Source of the DNA: Plasmopara viticola
Lineage: Eukaryota; Oomycota; Peronosporomycetes; Peronosporales; Peronosporaceae
Length of the DNA: 64,000 bases
Assembly (NCBI GenBank): GCA_001695595.3
Contig: MBPM02000022.1
Coordinates: 496,001 to 560,000 of the forward strand
Direction of reading: 5' to 3'
Below are positions 1 through 9,790 of this stretch, piece by piece (positions within the stretch are counted from its first letter, which is position 1; every line of letters starts with the position of its first letter). The notes below the pieces were generated by a model. The model searched no databases and was not told the origin of the DNA. It saw only the letters and a program-made list of their open reading frames with translations. The translations under genes and the position numbers were made by a program.

Positions 1-363
1 ACTGCTATGAATAGGCACCCTATCAGCAAATGCATTTCTTCGTCATGTGCTTGATTGCGTAAGAAGGTAGCTTTCACCTTGCTGTTTCACGCTCTCGATT
101 ATTTCAAATCCCGGTTTTTGCCAATTGCTTAATTCAGATCTGATAGACGGAGGGAGTGGAATCGCCTGCGTTCCGTTTCGGCCGTAATAGACTACGTTTC
201 CCATTAAATCGGTTGATCTAGATTATTGAATATCGATCTCCACCCCGCGAGGCGGCAGATGTCTACATCCGGCTTTCCTTTCCTGGCATGGTATAATGAT
301 CGGCAATTTCCTGAGCCCCTTTTGTGCTGGTTGCTTATGCTCTGGAAACCATTTTATAGCTAC

Positions 364-377
364 ATTAAATGTAATTT
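364..377 (+). other. Empty target site of LINE-derived element
   Basis: The 14-base string ATTAAATGTAATTT occurs once here. In the duplicated copy it occurs twice, at 6469-6482 and 6805-6818, flanking an insertion. This is the pre-integration allele of that insertion. Confidence 0.9.
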
Positions 378-1220
378 CTGTTGGCGGCAATCAGCTGTAC
401 CGAAACTTGGTTTTTCAGCGAGAATTGTTACGATGGCAATTAACACTTATTTATGCTTCTATAAGCTCGGAAATTGCCATGGCTTATACAAACGGCACGA
501 TAAGAATCTTTACTAGAATGGTTCGGAGATAGTGGCAGCTAGTGTGACACCAACAGAAGTGGGCTTTTGTCCTGTAACATATATAGTACCATTTTGCTTC
601 AAATTGGAGGCCTAAAAAAGGCATAAATACAGAGGCAGAGACACCACGGGCAGATGTAAGACCTGTGATGGTGAGCAACAGATGGGGGGGCGCATTCGAT
701 CTAATTTGGTGGATGCTAATAACTGAAGGCACGCAATAATATTCAGTCCGGGTGAACGGCAGAGGCCTGCAGCTCAGATGCTATAGCTGTGGTTCAACCC
801 TTTTTTTTTGTTTATTCATTAGTTTGACGACTGACTTGTATATCAATATATTTGTAAAGTATGTATTACAAGTCTCTGTATCGAAGGACATTTTTGCTCG
901 TATAGAATATTGAAGATGACTGTTACGCATTCAATCTAAATGAGCCCTTATTTACATCAGCAGAGCCTGGAATTAGATAATACTTGCGGTGTTTAAAGGA
1001 AAATTCAAAAGTTATTATATTTATAAGGTCCTATTTATTGCTGACCTAGTCGTTCATTGAAATTGGACACGAGGCTTCTTACCATTTAGCTAAATACGCC
1101 TTTCCATGCGTCTATTCATGACGCCCTGCTCACGCCGACGTTCTAGCAATCCGGGTAGCTAGTATGTCAGACCAGATGTTTTTCCTCCTTCTACCGTCTG
1201 TGCGAAAAAGACTTCGATGA

Positions 1221-1250
1221 CACAAACTCGGCGATAACGCCGAGTTTGTG
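1221..1250. repeat. Perfect 13-bp-arm hairpin upstream of PAP-1
   Basis: CACAAACTCGGCG and its exact reverse complement are separated by ATAA. The left arm is missing at the equivalent place in copy B (around 7650), where a 17-base block is absent between two CGAT tetramers. The hairpin lies about 300 bases upstream of the PAP-1 start codon. Confidence 0.85.
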
Positions 1251-1506
1251 ATAATGTCCGTAAACAAAGCATTCTTATCACTGCTATCTTGCACTTGAAA
1301 ATCAGCTCCTTGGAGGGTCCATCTCTTTTCACATTCCTGTTCTTAGGCTCGAGCTTGAAGTCTTATAACCTACATTCGATCCATGTGCTGCCTCGAAAGA
1401 ACAGGCACTTTGATGGTGATAAGAGGGGCAACAATCCACTTGGACCAAAGACGGGTCCATTAGAAGCAACGATTAATATTTCATGACGGCTCCAAACGAA
1501 CACCAC

Positions 1507-1522
1507 GCTCATTCTAAAATTT
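1507..1522 (+). promoter_or_regulatory. Oomycete core promoter (Inr + FPR) of PAP-1
   Basis: GCTCATTCTAAAATTT fits the oomycete initiator (YTCANTYY type) followed by the flanking promoter region with an A/T-TTT core. It ends 27 bases before the ATG, a typical short oomycete 5' leader. The same string occurs before PAP-2. Confidence 0.75.
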
Positions 1523-1549
1523 GGCAAATAGGGAAGAGATCTCAGTGCA

Positions 1550-3106
1550 ATGAGGATCCGCGTTGCATTGCATTTAACGGCTTTCGTGTGCGCCACGATC
1601 TCTATGAGCTCCGGAATCGCCACCGCTGATGATAATACGTGTTCGTACGACTGGTCAACATTGACTTGCAAGCCCACATCCAAGTGTTCGCTTCAATACA
1701 AAACTGAAGATGCCTCGCCATCGCAAGCGTGTCGAGTGACGGGCAGTGGTGACCACACAAAAGTTCCACAGCAATTGCACTTGGCCTTTGCCGGCAAAGA
1801 GCCTGGAACGGGTATGGCCATCTCGTGGGCGTCGTTTGCACAACCGGATCAACCGGCTGTGTGGATCGGTACGACTGCGGCCGGAATGACGCAGGTGAAG
1901 AATGCCAAAATCAAAATCACTTCGTACTATGGCGATAAAGACTACTCCCTCTTCCATTACCACGCCGTCGTAAGCGGTCTCAAGCCCTATACCGAATATT
2001 ATTACAAAGTAGGGAGTGCCACCGATACAATGTCGCAAAGTGCCGTGACCACGTTTCGAACAGCGCGCGCTGCCGGTGATCCAAGTCGGTTTGTTGTGGC
2101 TGTGTATGGAGATATGGGCACCGAAGCGAACTCGATTGCGACCAACAAATACATCAACACTTTGAACGGAAAGGTGGATTTCATCTATCATTTGGGTGAC
2201 GTTTCGTATGCCGACAATTACTATTTGTCCCTACGAACCGCATTTGGTTTCTATTTCGAAGACGTGTGGAATAGGTTCATGAACTCTTTGACGAACGTGA
2301 TGCGGCACATGGCGTACATGGTTGTCGTGGGCAATCACGAGGCAGAGTGCCACTCGCCCACTTGTATTGCCTCCGACTCGAAGAAGAATCAGCTTGGCAA
2401 CTATTCAGCCTTCACCAATCGCTTTCGAATGCCTTCACCAGAAAGTGGAGGTGCTGCTAACATGTGGTATTCCTTCGACTATGCCACGGTGCATTTTACG
2501 ACCATTTCAACCGAGACGGACTTTCCGAATGCACCCAAAAACGCGTACTTCACTGGACGCAAGTACGGCAACTTTGGCAACCAATTGGCGTGGCTCGAAG
2601 CTGATTTGAAGGCTGCTAATGCCAATCGGGCCAAAGTACCGTGGATCGTTGTCGGAATGCACCGATCTGTGTACACTGTAGCTTCTTGCGATCGTATTGG
2701 TACAGATAATGATCCTTGCAATTCGCTGAGTGTGAAAAATGCTTTTGAAGGCTTGTTTATCAAGTACAAAGTTGACTTGGTGTATGAGGGGCACGTGCAC
2801 GCTTACGAGCGTCTGTACCCAACGGCGGACAATACGGTTTACATGGATGGCGTGTCAAGTGATGGCAAGACGTACACAAACCCGAAAGCCCCTGTGCATG
2901 TCATTGCTGGCATGGCTGGTAATTCGGAAGGTTTAACTACGTATGATAAACCACCTACTTCAAAGTGGTTGGCATTCCTGGACAATAAGCACTATGGTAT
3001 CACGAAGCTATCCGTGACGCCTACAAGTCTCACAGTAACGATGATTGAGGCGGCCACGGAGAAGGTGTACGACGAGTTTTCGATCATTAAAAAGGCCAGT
3101 GTGTAA
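1550..3106 (+). CDS. Secreted purple acid phosphatase, copy 1
   Basis: Predicted secreted metallophosphoesterase of the purple acid phosphatase family, hydrolysing phosphate monoesters at a dinuclear metal centre. The 518-residue product starts with a signal peptide (about residues 1-26, ending ATA). It then has a fibronectin-like N-terminal domain (EPGTGMAISW, GLKPYTEYYYKVGSA) and a catalytic domain. Visible metal-ligand motifs are GDMG near 186, LGDVSYADNYY near 214, GNHE near 261, GMHR near 370 and GHVHAYER near 414. Length and motif order fit PAPs, and no intron is needed. The start is supported by the Inr element and the signal peptide. It differs from PAP-2 at six residues only. Likely roles are phosphate scavenging or dephosphorylation of host or wall substrates; the substrate cannot be read from sequence. 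Confidence 0.95.
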   Translation: MRIRVALHLTAFVCATISMSSGIATADDNTCSYDWSTLTCKPTSKCSLQYKTEDASPSQACRVTGSGDHTKVPQQLHLAFAGKEPGTGMAISWASFAQPDQPAVWIGTTAAGMTQVKNAKIKITSYYGDKDYSLFHYHAVVSGLKPYTEYYYKVGSATDTMSQSAVTTFRTARAAGDPSRFVVAVYGDMGTEANSIATNKYINTLNGKVDFIYHLGDVSYADNYYLSLRTAFGFYFEDVWNRFMNSLTNVMRHMAYMVVVGNHEAECHSPTCIASDSKKNQLGNYSAFTNRFRMPSPESGGAANMWYSFDYATVHFTTISTETDFPNAPKNAYFTGRKYGNFGNQLAWLEADLKAANANRAKVPWIVVGMHRSVYTVASCDRIGTDNDPCNSLSVKNAFEGLFIKYKVDLVYEGHVHAYERLYPTADNTVYMDGVSSDGKTYTNPKAPVHVIAGMAGNSEGLTTYDKPPTSKWLAFLDNKHYGITKLSVTPTSLTVTMIEAATEKVYDEFSIIKKASV

Positions 3107-3869
3107 ACAACAAAAGAGAAGCGCAATGCTCCCTCATTCAAAGGTGTAGGTAATTAAAAAAAAATAAACAAAAAATATGTTTTACCTCCATTCTACATCT
3201 TCGACTTAAACTACATTTAAAAGGAAAGGTATAATTGTTATTTATCTTTCATGACTTTTACACGTAAAGTCAATTTGTTCTTAATGGTGACCAAAGTGGC
3301 AGCCAGTTATTACAATCGTGAGAAGAAAAGATGTGCTCAAAAACTTGCTACTTGGACCTTTTCGGGAGAAAGAAGTGGTGGACCAGCTCGCAGCCAATAT
3401 GAGATTGCGGCGTAGAAATTCTGGCTTCTTTATCGGGCATGTGTACCTACTCCATTGCTTAGCGGCAACAGTTGTCGGGTGTTTCAGTGACCTGACGGGA
3501 GCTAGAAATGAAAAAGAGTCGATGTGAAATGTCGTAATCGCACGAGATATGGTCGCAAGTACTGACAGAGAAATTGGTTTGCAAAGTGGCGTTCACTGAA
3601 GACTCAAGATCACGTATTGTACTGCACGTCTTCCACGTACAATGCACGGAACCAGCTCATGTTACACTGGAAGCTCAAGCGCTCCGGTAAAAGCTCTGCA
3701 TCTTGACTTTTGCCACCTTTTGATTAGGGACAGCTATTGTCGATCTTGATGAGTGATCAGCCACGTCTGATCTCGACTATCAGTGCCCCATTTTGAGTGA
3801 ACAGCACCGGCTGGTGGCTCCTAAGATCTTGCCTTGCGTGACAGCCAACCGCCTTGGCACTCTCGGATT

Positions 3870-4030
3870 CGTTTGTGGCTGATGTCTTTAAAAATTGTGT
3901 CTGATCATAGGGTGTACGAGCAGACTGCTTTGTCGCTTACGGAAGCTACGCCAACCCTTTGCGGACCAAAGATAAACTCGCGGAAGGTGCTACTCAGAGC
4001 ATCGGATACGTACCCCTTGAACCATACATG
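3870..4030 (-). repeat. Interspersed repeat downstream of PAP-1 (inverted copy)
   Basis: Read on the minus strand, this segment matches 9660-9790 and, over about 75 bases, 22768-22850. Shared words include CCGATGCTCTGAGTAG, AGCTTCCG and GCAGTCTGCTCG. Each copy lies downstream of a PAP gene; this one is inverted relative to the other two. No coding potential is recognised. Confidence 0.7.
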
Positions 4031-4409
4031 GCACTTTTCTTTGCTTTAATCACTTTCGCGCTTGGAGTGATTCCTTGCTGTCAATTATAAGCATAGGATG
4101 TAGCTTTCATCTTCAAAAAAATTGTTGAATATATCGGATCCTAAATTGGTCAATACTTGTCGATTTAAGTGGGAGTAATTCGTTTTTCTACAAGACAGTC
4201 AAGTCTCCGCAATTGTGGTAATCATATATAAAAGTTGACTTGTACGAAATTGGCGACAGGTGTATGCTAAAAAATGAACGAAGCAGCGATACTCAAATTA
4301 ACGCCAGTCCAATTAAGCTCATCGGGCGTATTGTCGCCTTCGTCTTCACAATCTAAGGACCAGTTCCCGGCTTCGCATGGCTGAAGTTCCTTTACAAATT
4401 AAAAAGCAA

Positions 4410-4995
4410 ACCAGAGATTCCGATAATGCTGATGACTAGAAAGAGGAAACACGAGATGCGGTACGTAATTTGAATATCACGTAAACAGGACTTGTTGCGA
4501 CGTCACAGTTGGAGATTTTAAGCGTTGATCGAGACTAGATACGGAGACAAATACAAAGTCTTGGAGTCTGGATTTGAAAAGCTTATATGAGTTCATTGTG
4601 AAAAGAGAAATACGATAACCTACGTGGTTTTCCAATCTACTCATAAGACTCCAACTTTTTACAAGAGCACGATCGCAGGGCACGACACGATAGGAAGCGC
4701 GAAGTCGGATCAAGCTATGCTGCCCGTGCTAGATAGTTTGTGGTCCAGTAGACAAACTGGCAGGATTCAAGTGTTCGATCAGGAAGAATGACGATATAAT
4801 CACATTATAACATCGCCTCATTGCCGCGTGTAATGTCCGGAACAGAACCAAGACAAAATTGACGATACTGTCTGATGTAGTGGGGAGAGTCGTATACTAC
4901 CACCATGAAAATGGACTTGTTCGTCCTTTATATAGTGATCCGGCAGCTATTTAATTAGCCGAGGTGTGCCAGAGTTGCACACGAGCCTACCATCC
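4410..4995 (+). mobile_element. Diverged solo LTR-like sequence, copy 1
   Basis: Similar to 16270-16830 and to the interrupted copy at 23000-25030. Shared landmarks in order are a CRE-like ACGTCACAG, GAGCACGAT with a following GGTACGAT-like word, CCCGTGCTAGAT, GATCAGGAAGA, TATAACATCGC, CGGAACA, and a GAGGTGT...CACACGAG end. Homology is clear but low, so the boundaries are approximate. The rest of 3107-6104 shows no recognisable gene. Confidence 0.5.
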
Positions 4996-6482
4996 GGTCG
5001 TTGACCTATCGCTGGCTTAAGTTTACCTGATGGCTTGATCCAGTTTTTAAAAGTATGAAATCTGGTTGATCATTCAATTACTTCAACATACTCGTTAAGA
5101 AAGCCTAATCGGGGTGACTGATCAACACCCTGATCAATTCATAGATCGGATCATCAGAGTTTCATATCGTTTCTTGTAGCAAACTAATTGATTCGTGTAG
5201 CAATCCTTCAGCGACATGCCCATTGTCAACTTGGCACACATTCATCAACCAGCCATGTCCGAGCGTTTCAATCTCTAAGTTATTACATGCAGCAAAGAAG
5301 CAATTATATACGAAAAGAGCTGATCAGAAATGCTCTCTCTCATCATGTAGATCCTAACAATGCTATCGCAAGTCTATGAGGTCTGCGACATCATACTTCT
5401 TTGGCGCTCTATTGCCGACCAGGAAAATTGTGGGTACTGGAAAAGTCACACACTAAGTAAATGGTTCAACGAGCTAAGATGTGAGCTAATCCTTGATTTT
5501 TTGTGCCGAAGTTTCCGCTATGGATGCCGCTCTGCTCGTAAAGAAGTGCGCTTTGAGGACGAACATTAAAGATTAAGAGCATGTATATATCAGAGAAACG
5601 TATGTGCGACATATTGACATACCCAAATTTGACTTGAGCAATGGCACAATAATCTAACATCTATTATATTCTAGCATGCATGGTTCAAGTCAAGAATTGC
5701 CTAAATTCTCCTCGAAAAATGATATGGTTAACTAAAAAGGTCTGCATTCAGCTGACCAAACGACAAACGCTGCGTCAAGTGCAGGTACAAATGTAATTTT
5801 CTTTGGGATGACCGTAAGCGTCGCTGCATGTCAGGTCAATGAAGCATTTTTGTTTGGTGAAAAGCGCAGACTCCATACGGTGACGAATACGGTGACAAAG
5901 AACCCAAGTGAGTGAGTAGTTCATTGTTAATCAATGCGTTGATAGATCGCGACGGATCGGATGCAAGAATCAGAAGCGTCGGTAATTGGCACTGTATAAA
6001 CTCTGCGCAGGTCGCTGTCGAATACAATCTGCTATATAGACTTGATTACCTTCCCGCGTTTGTCAATCGATTCGGAGAAAGCTTGCTTTTAATAATTCGC
6101 TGTGTACTGCCATGAATAGGCACCCTATCAGCAAATGCACTTCTTCGTCAAGTGCTTGATTGCGTAGGAAGGTACTTTTCACCTTGCTGTTTCACGCTCT
6201 CGGTTATTTCAAATTCCGGTTTTTGCCAATTGCTTAATTCAGATCTGATAGACGGAGGGAGGGGAATCGCCTGCGTTCCATTTCGGCCGTAATGGACTAC
6301 GTTTCCCATTAAAGCGGTTGATCTAGATTATTGAATATCGATCTCCACCCCGCGAGGCGGCAGATGTCTACATCCGGCTTTCCTTTCCTGGCATGGTATA
6401 ATGATCGGCAATTTCCTGAGCCCCTTTTGTGCTGGTTGCTTATGCTCTGGAAACCATTTTATATCTACATTAAATGTAATTT

Positions 6483-6804
6483 TCGGAAAAGGTTGGGGTG
6501 ACGCCCTCCTTCCAAGCGCGGGGGCTAAATGCTCGCGCGCTTCGGGCAGGTGCTCTCGGGCATCTGCAGGTCTCTAACGAGTCTCACCCTCGACGCGACG
6601 GTCTCCAGCACCAGGGCGCCACCTGGGCACTTACCAAGTCAGAAGTACACAAAATAATGGAAGACCCTCACGGCCTCGGTGCTGGCTGCACTGCCCGCCG
6701 AACGAGACTCGACGTATGCGGACACCACTCTATGCCGTGGACTAGCCATAGAGCCTAGCACGTGCATAACTTGGCAACGCGATAACGTAATACAATACAA
6801 TACA
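6483..6804 (+). mobile_element. Non-autonomous LINE-derived element, short copy 1
   Basis: A 322-bp insertion flanked by the 14-base target-site duplication ATTAAATGTAATTT (6469-6482 and 6805-6818); the empty site survives at 364-377. It starts TCGGAAAAGGTTGGGGTGACG and ends GCAACGCGATAACG plus a TAATACAATACAATACA tail. Compared with the 1.15-kb relative at 23375-24524, it keeps the 5' roughly 145 bases and the 3' roughly 150 bases but lacks two internal blocks. It shares its internal junctions with the copy at 24538-24863, so it behaves as a defined short family mobilised in trans. Confidence 0.88.
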
Positions 6805-7928
6805 ATTAAATGTAATTTCTGTTGGCGGCAATCAGCTGTACCGAAACTTGGTTTTTCAGCGAGAATTGTTACAATGGCAATTAACACTTTTTAATGCTTC
6901 TATAAGCTCGGAAATTGCCATGGCTTATACAAACGGCACGATAAGAATCTTTACTAGAATGGTTCGGAGATAGTGGCAGCTATTGTGACACCAACAGAAG
7001 TGAGCTTTTGTCCTGTAACATATATAGTACCATTTTACTTTGAATTGGAGGCCTAAAAAAGGCATAAACACAGAGGCAGAGACACCACGGGCAGATGTAA
7101 GACCTGTGATGGTGAGCAACAGATGGGGGGCGCATTCGATCTAATTTGGTGGATGCTAATAATTGAAGGCACGCAATAATATTCAGTTCGGGTCAACGGC
7201 AGAGGTCTGCAGCTCAGATGCTATAGCTGTGGTTCAACCCTTTTTTTTTGTTTATTCATTAGTTTGACGACTGACTTGTATATCAATATATTTGTAAAAT
7301 ATGTATTACAAGTCTCTGTATCGAAGGACATTTTTGCTCGTATAGAATATTGAAGATGACTGGTACGCTTTCAATCTAAATGAGCCCTTATTTACATCAG
7401 CAGAGCCTGGAATTAGATAATACTTGCGGTGTTTAATGGAAAATTCAAAAATTATTATTATATAAGGTCCTATTTATTGCTGACCTAGTCGTTCATTGAA
7501 ATCGACCACGAGGCTCCTTACCATTTAGCTAAATACGCCTTTCAATGCGTCTATTCATGACGCCCTGCTCACGCCGACGTTCTAGCAATCCGGGTAGCTA
7601 GTATATCAGTCCAGATGTTTTTCCAACTTCTACCGTCTGTGCGAAAAAGACTTCGATAACGCCGAGTTTGTGATAATGTCCGTAAACAAAGCATTCTTAT
7701 CACTGCTATCTTGCACTTGAAAATCAGCTCCTTGGAGGGTCCATCTCTTTTCACATTCCTGTTCTTAGGCTCGAGCTTGAAGTCTTATAACCTACATTCG
7801 ATCCATGTGCTGCCTCGAAAGAACAAGCACTTTGATGGTGATAAGAAGGGCAACAATCCACTTGGACCAAAGACGGGTCCATTAGAAGCAACGATTAATA
7901 TTTCATGACGGCTCCGAATGAACACCAC

Positions 7929-7944
7929 GCTCATTCTAAAATTT
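7929..7944 (+). promoter_or_regulatory. Oomycete core promoter (Inr + FPR) of PAP-2
   Basis: Identical to the element before PAP-1 and at the same distance from the start codon. Confidence 0.75.
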
Positions 7945-7971
7945 GGCAAATAGGGAAGAGATCTCAGTGCA

Positions 7972-9528
7972 ATGAAGATCCGCGTTGCATTGCATTTAAC
8001 GGCTTTCGTGTGCGCCACGATCTCTATGAGCTCCGATATCGCCACCGCTGATGATAATACGTGTTCGTACGACTGGTCAACATTGACTTGCAAGCCCACA
8101 TCCAAGTGTTCGCTTCAGTACAAAACGGAAGATGCCTCGCCATCGCAAGCGTGTCGAGTGACGGGTAGTGGTGACCACACAAAAGTTCCACAGCAATTGC
8201 ACTTGGCCTTTGCCGGCAAAGAGCCTGGAACGGGTATGGCCATCTCGTGGGCGTCGTTTGCACAAGCGGATCAACCGGCTGTGTGGATCGGTACGACTGC
8301 GGCCGGAATGACGCAGGTGAAGGATGCCAAAATCAAAATCACTTCGTACTATAGCGATAAAGACTACTCCCTCTTCCATTACCACGCCGTCGTAAGCGGT
8401 CTCAAGCCCTATACCGAATATTATTACAAAGTAGGGAGTGCCACCGATACAATGTCGCAAAGTGCTGTGACCACGTTTCGAACAGCGCGCGCTGCCGGTG
8501 ATCCAAGTCAATTTGTTGTGGCTGTGTATGGAGATATGGGCACCGAAGCGAACTCGATTGCGACCAACAAATACATCAACACTTTGAACGGAAAGGTGGA
8601 TTTCATCTATCATTTGGGTGACGTTTCGTATGCCGACAATTACTATTTGTCCCTCCGAACCGCATTCGGTTTCTATTTCGAAGATGTGTGGAATAGGTTC
8701 ATGAACTCTTTGACGAACGTGATGCGGCACATGGCGTACATGGTTGTCGTGGGCAATCACGAGGCAGAGTGCCACTCGCCCACTTGTATTGCCTCCGACT
8801 CGAAGAAGAATCAGCTTGGCAACTATTCAGCCTTCACCAATCGCTTTCGCATGCCTTCACCAGAAAGTGGAGGTGCTGCAAACATGTGGTATTCCTTCGA
8901 CTATGCCACGGTGCATTTTACGACCATTTCAACCGAGACGGACTTTCCGAATGCACCCAAAAACGCGTACTTCACTGGACGCAAGTACGGCAACTTTGGC
9001 AATCAATTGGCGTGGCTTGAAGCTGATTTGAAGGCTGCTAATGCCAATCGGGCCAAAGTACCGTGGATTGTTGTCGGAATGCACCGATCTGTGTACACTG
9101 TAGCTTCTTGCGATCGTATTGGTACAGATAATGATCCTTGCAATTCGCTGAGTGTGAAGAATGCTTTTGAAGGCTTGTTCATCAAGTACAAGGTTGACTT
9201 GGTGTATGAGGGGCACGTGCACGCTTACGAGCGTCTGTACCCAACGGCGGACAATACAGTTTACATGGATGGCGTGTCAAGTGATGGCAAGACGTACACA
9301 AACCCGAAAGCCCCTGTGCATGTCATTGCTGGCATGGCTGGTAATTCGGAAGGTTTAACTACGTATGATAAACCACCTACTTCAAAGTGGTTGGCATTTC
9401 TGGACAATAAGCACTATGGTATCACGAAGCTATCCGTGACGCCTACAAGTCTCACGGTAACGATGATTGAGGCGGCCACGGAAAAGGTGTACGACGAGTT
9501 TTCGATCATTAAAAAGGCCAGTGTGTAA
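7972..9528 (+). CDS. Secreted purple acid phosphatase, copy 2
   Basis: A 518-residue secreted purple acid phosphatase that differs from copy 1 at six positions: Arg2 to Lys, Gly to Asp in the signal-peptide region, Pro to Ala and Asn to Asp in the N-terminal domain, Gly to Ser in the YYxDKD segment, and Arg to Gln in DPSxF. All metal-binding motifs (GDMG, LGDVSYADN, GNHE, GMHR, GHVHAYER) are kept, so it should be active. Promoter, leader and signal peptide match copy 1. Upstream, only copy 2 carries the short LINE-derived insertion (1.2 kb before the start) and has lost one arm of the upstream hairpin, which could separate the expression of the two genes. Confidence 0.95.
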   Translation: MKIRVALHLTAFVCATISMSSDIATADDNTCSYDWSTLTCKPTSKCSLQYKTEDASPSQACRVTGSGDHTKVPQQLHLAFAGKEPGTGMAISWASFAQADQPAVWIGTTAAGMTQVKDAKIKITSYYSDKDYSLFHYHAVVSGLKPYTEYYYKVGSATDTMSQSAVTTFRTARAAGDPSQFVVAVYGDMGTEANSIATNKYINTLNGKVDFIYHLGDVSYADNYYLSLRTAFGFYFEDVWNRFMNSLTNVMRHMAYMVVVGNHEAECHSPTCIASDSKKNQLGNYSAFTNRFRMPSPESGGAANMWYSFDYATVHFTTISTETDFPNAPKNAYFTGRKYGNFGNQLAWLEADLKAANANRAKVPWIVVGMHRSVYTVASCDRIGTDNDPCNSLSVKNAFEGLFIKYKVDLVYEGHVHAYERLYPTADNTVYMDGVSSDGKTYTNPKAPVHVIAGMAGNSEGLTTYDKPPTSKWLAFLDNKHYGITKLSVTPTSLTVTMIEAATEKVYDEFSIIKKASV

Positions 9529-9659
9529 AGAACAAAAGAAAAGTGCGATGGCTCTAAAATCTAAAAAAATATATCTTTCACATGCTTTTTGTTGACTTAG
9601 CATGCAGTCACTCAGAACACCAAAGTAGTTAAAACGAAGAAAAGGGCCAGATAATCCAG

Positions 9660-9790
9660 GAGGTACGTACCCGATGCTCTGAGTAGTACCTTCCACGAAA
9701 AATCTTTGTTTGGTAAAAATCAGTGAGCTTCCGTTTGCGACATTGCAGTCTGCTCGTGCACCCAATAAGCACATACAGGTTGGCTCCACT
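9660..9790 (+). repeat. Interspersed repeat downstream of PAP-2
   Basis: Plus-strand copy of the element found inverted at 3870-4030 and shorter at 22768-22850. It begins near GGTACGTACCCGATGCTCTG and includes GAGCTTCCGTTTGCGAC and GCAGTCTGCTCGTGCACCC. Confidence 0.7.

Larger units (their letters stand above)
1..3130 (+). repeat. Direct segmental duplication, copy A (contains PAP-1)
   Basis: This stretch matches 6105-9550 at near identity across upstream non-coding DNA and the whole PAP gene. Similarity begins at the window's first base (compare base 1 onward with 6105 onward), so the unit probably continues to the left of the window. It fades about 25 bases after the PAP stop. Copy A lacks the 322-bp element found in copy B and so preserves the empty site. 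Bases 1-1549 contain no convincing gene; the short open frames there do not resemble known proteins. Confidence 0.93.
6105..9550 (+). repeat. Direct segmental duplication, copy B (contains PAP-2)
   Basis: Near-identical to 1-3130, apart from a 322-bp insertion at 6483-6804, a 17-base loss near 7650 and scattered substitutions. The offset between the PAP start codons is 6,422 bp. The few coding differences suggest a recent duplication or ongoing gene conversion. Confidence 0.93.

Noticed and set aside
1289..1486. 65-codon frame upstream of PAP-1, repeated before PAP-2
   Set aside because: Conservation reflects the recent duplication; there is no protein-like feature and it lies in the leader/promoter region.
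1550..3106. PAP proteins as RxLR effectors
   Set aside because: No RxLR or EER motif follows the signal peptide; the mature protein is a recognisable enzyme.
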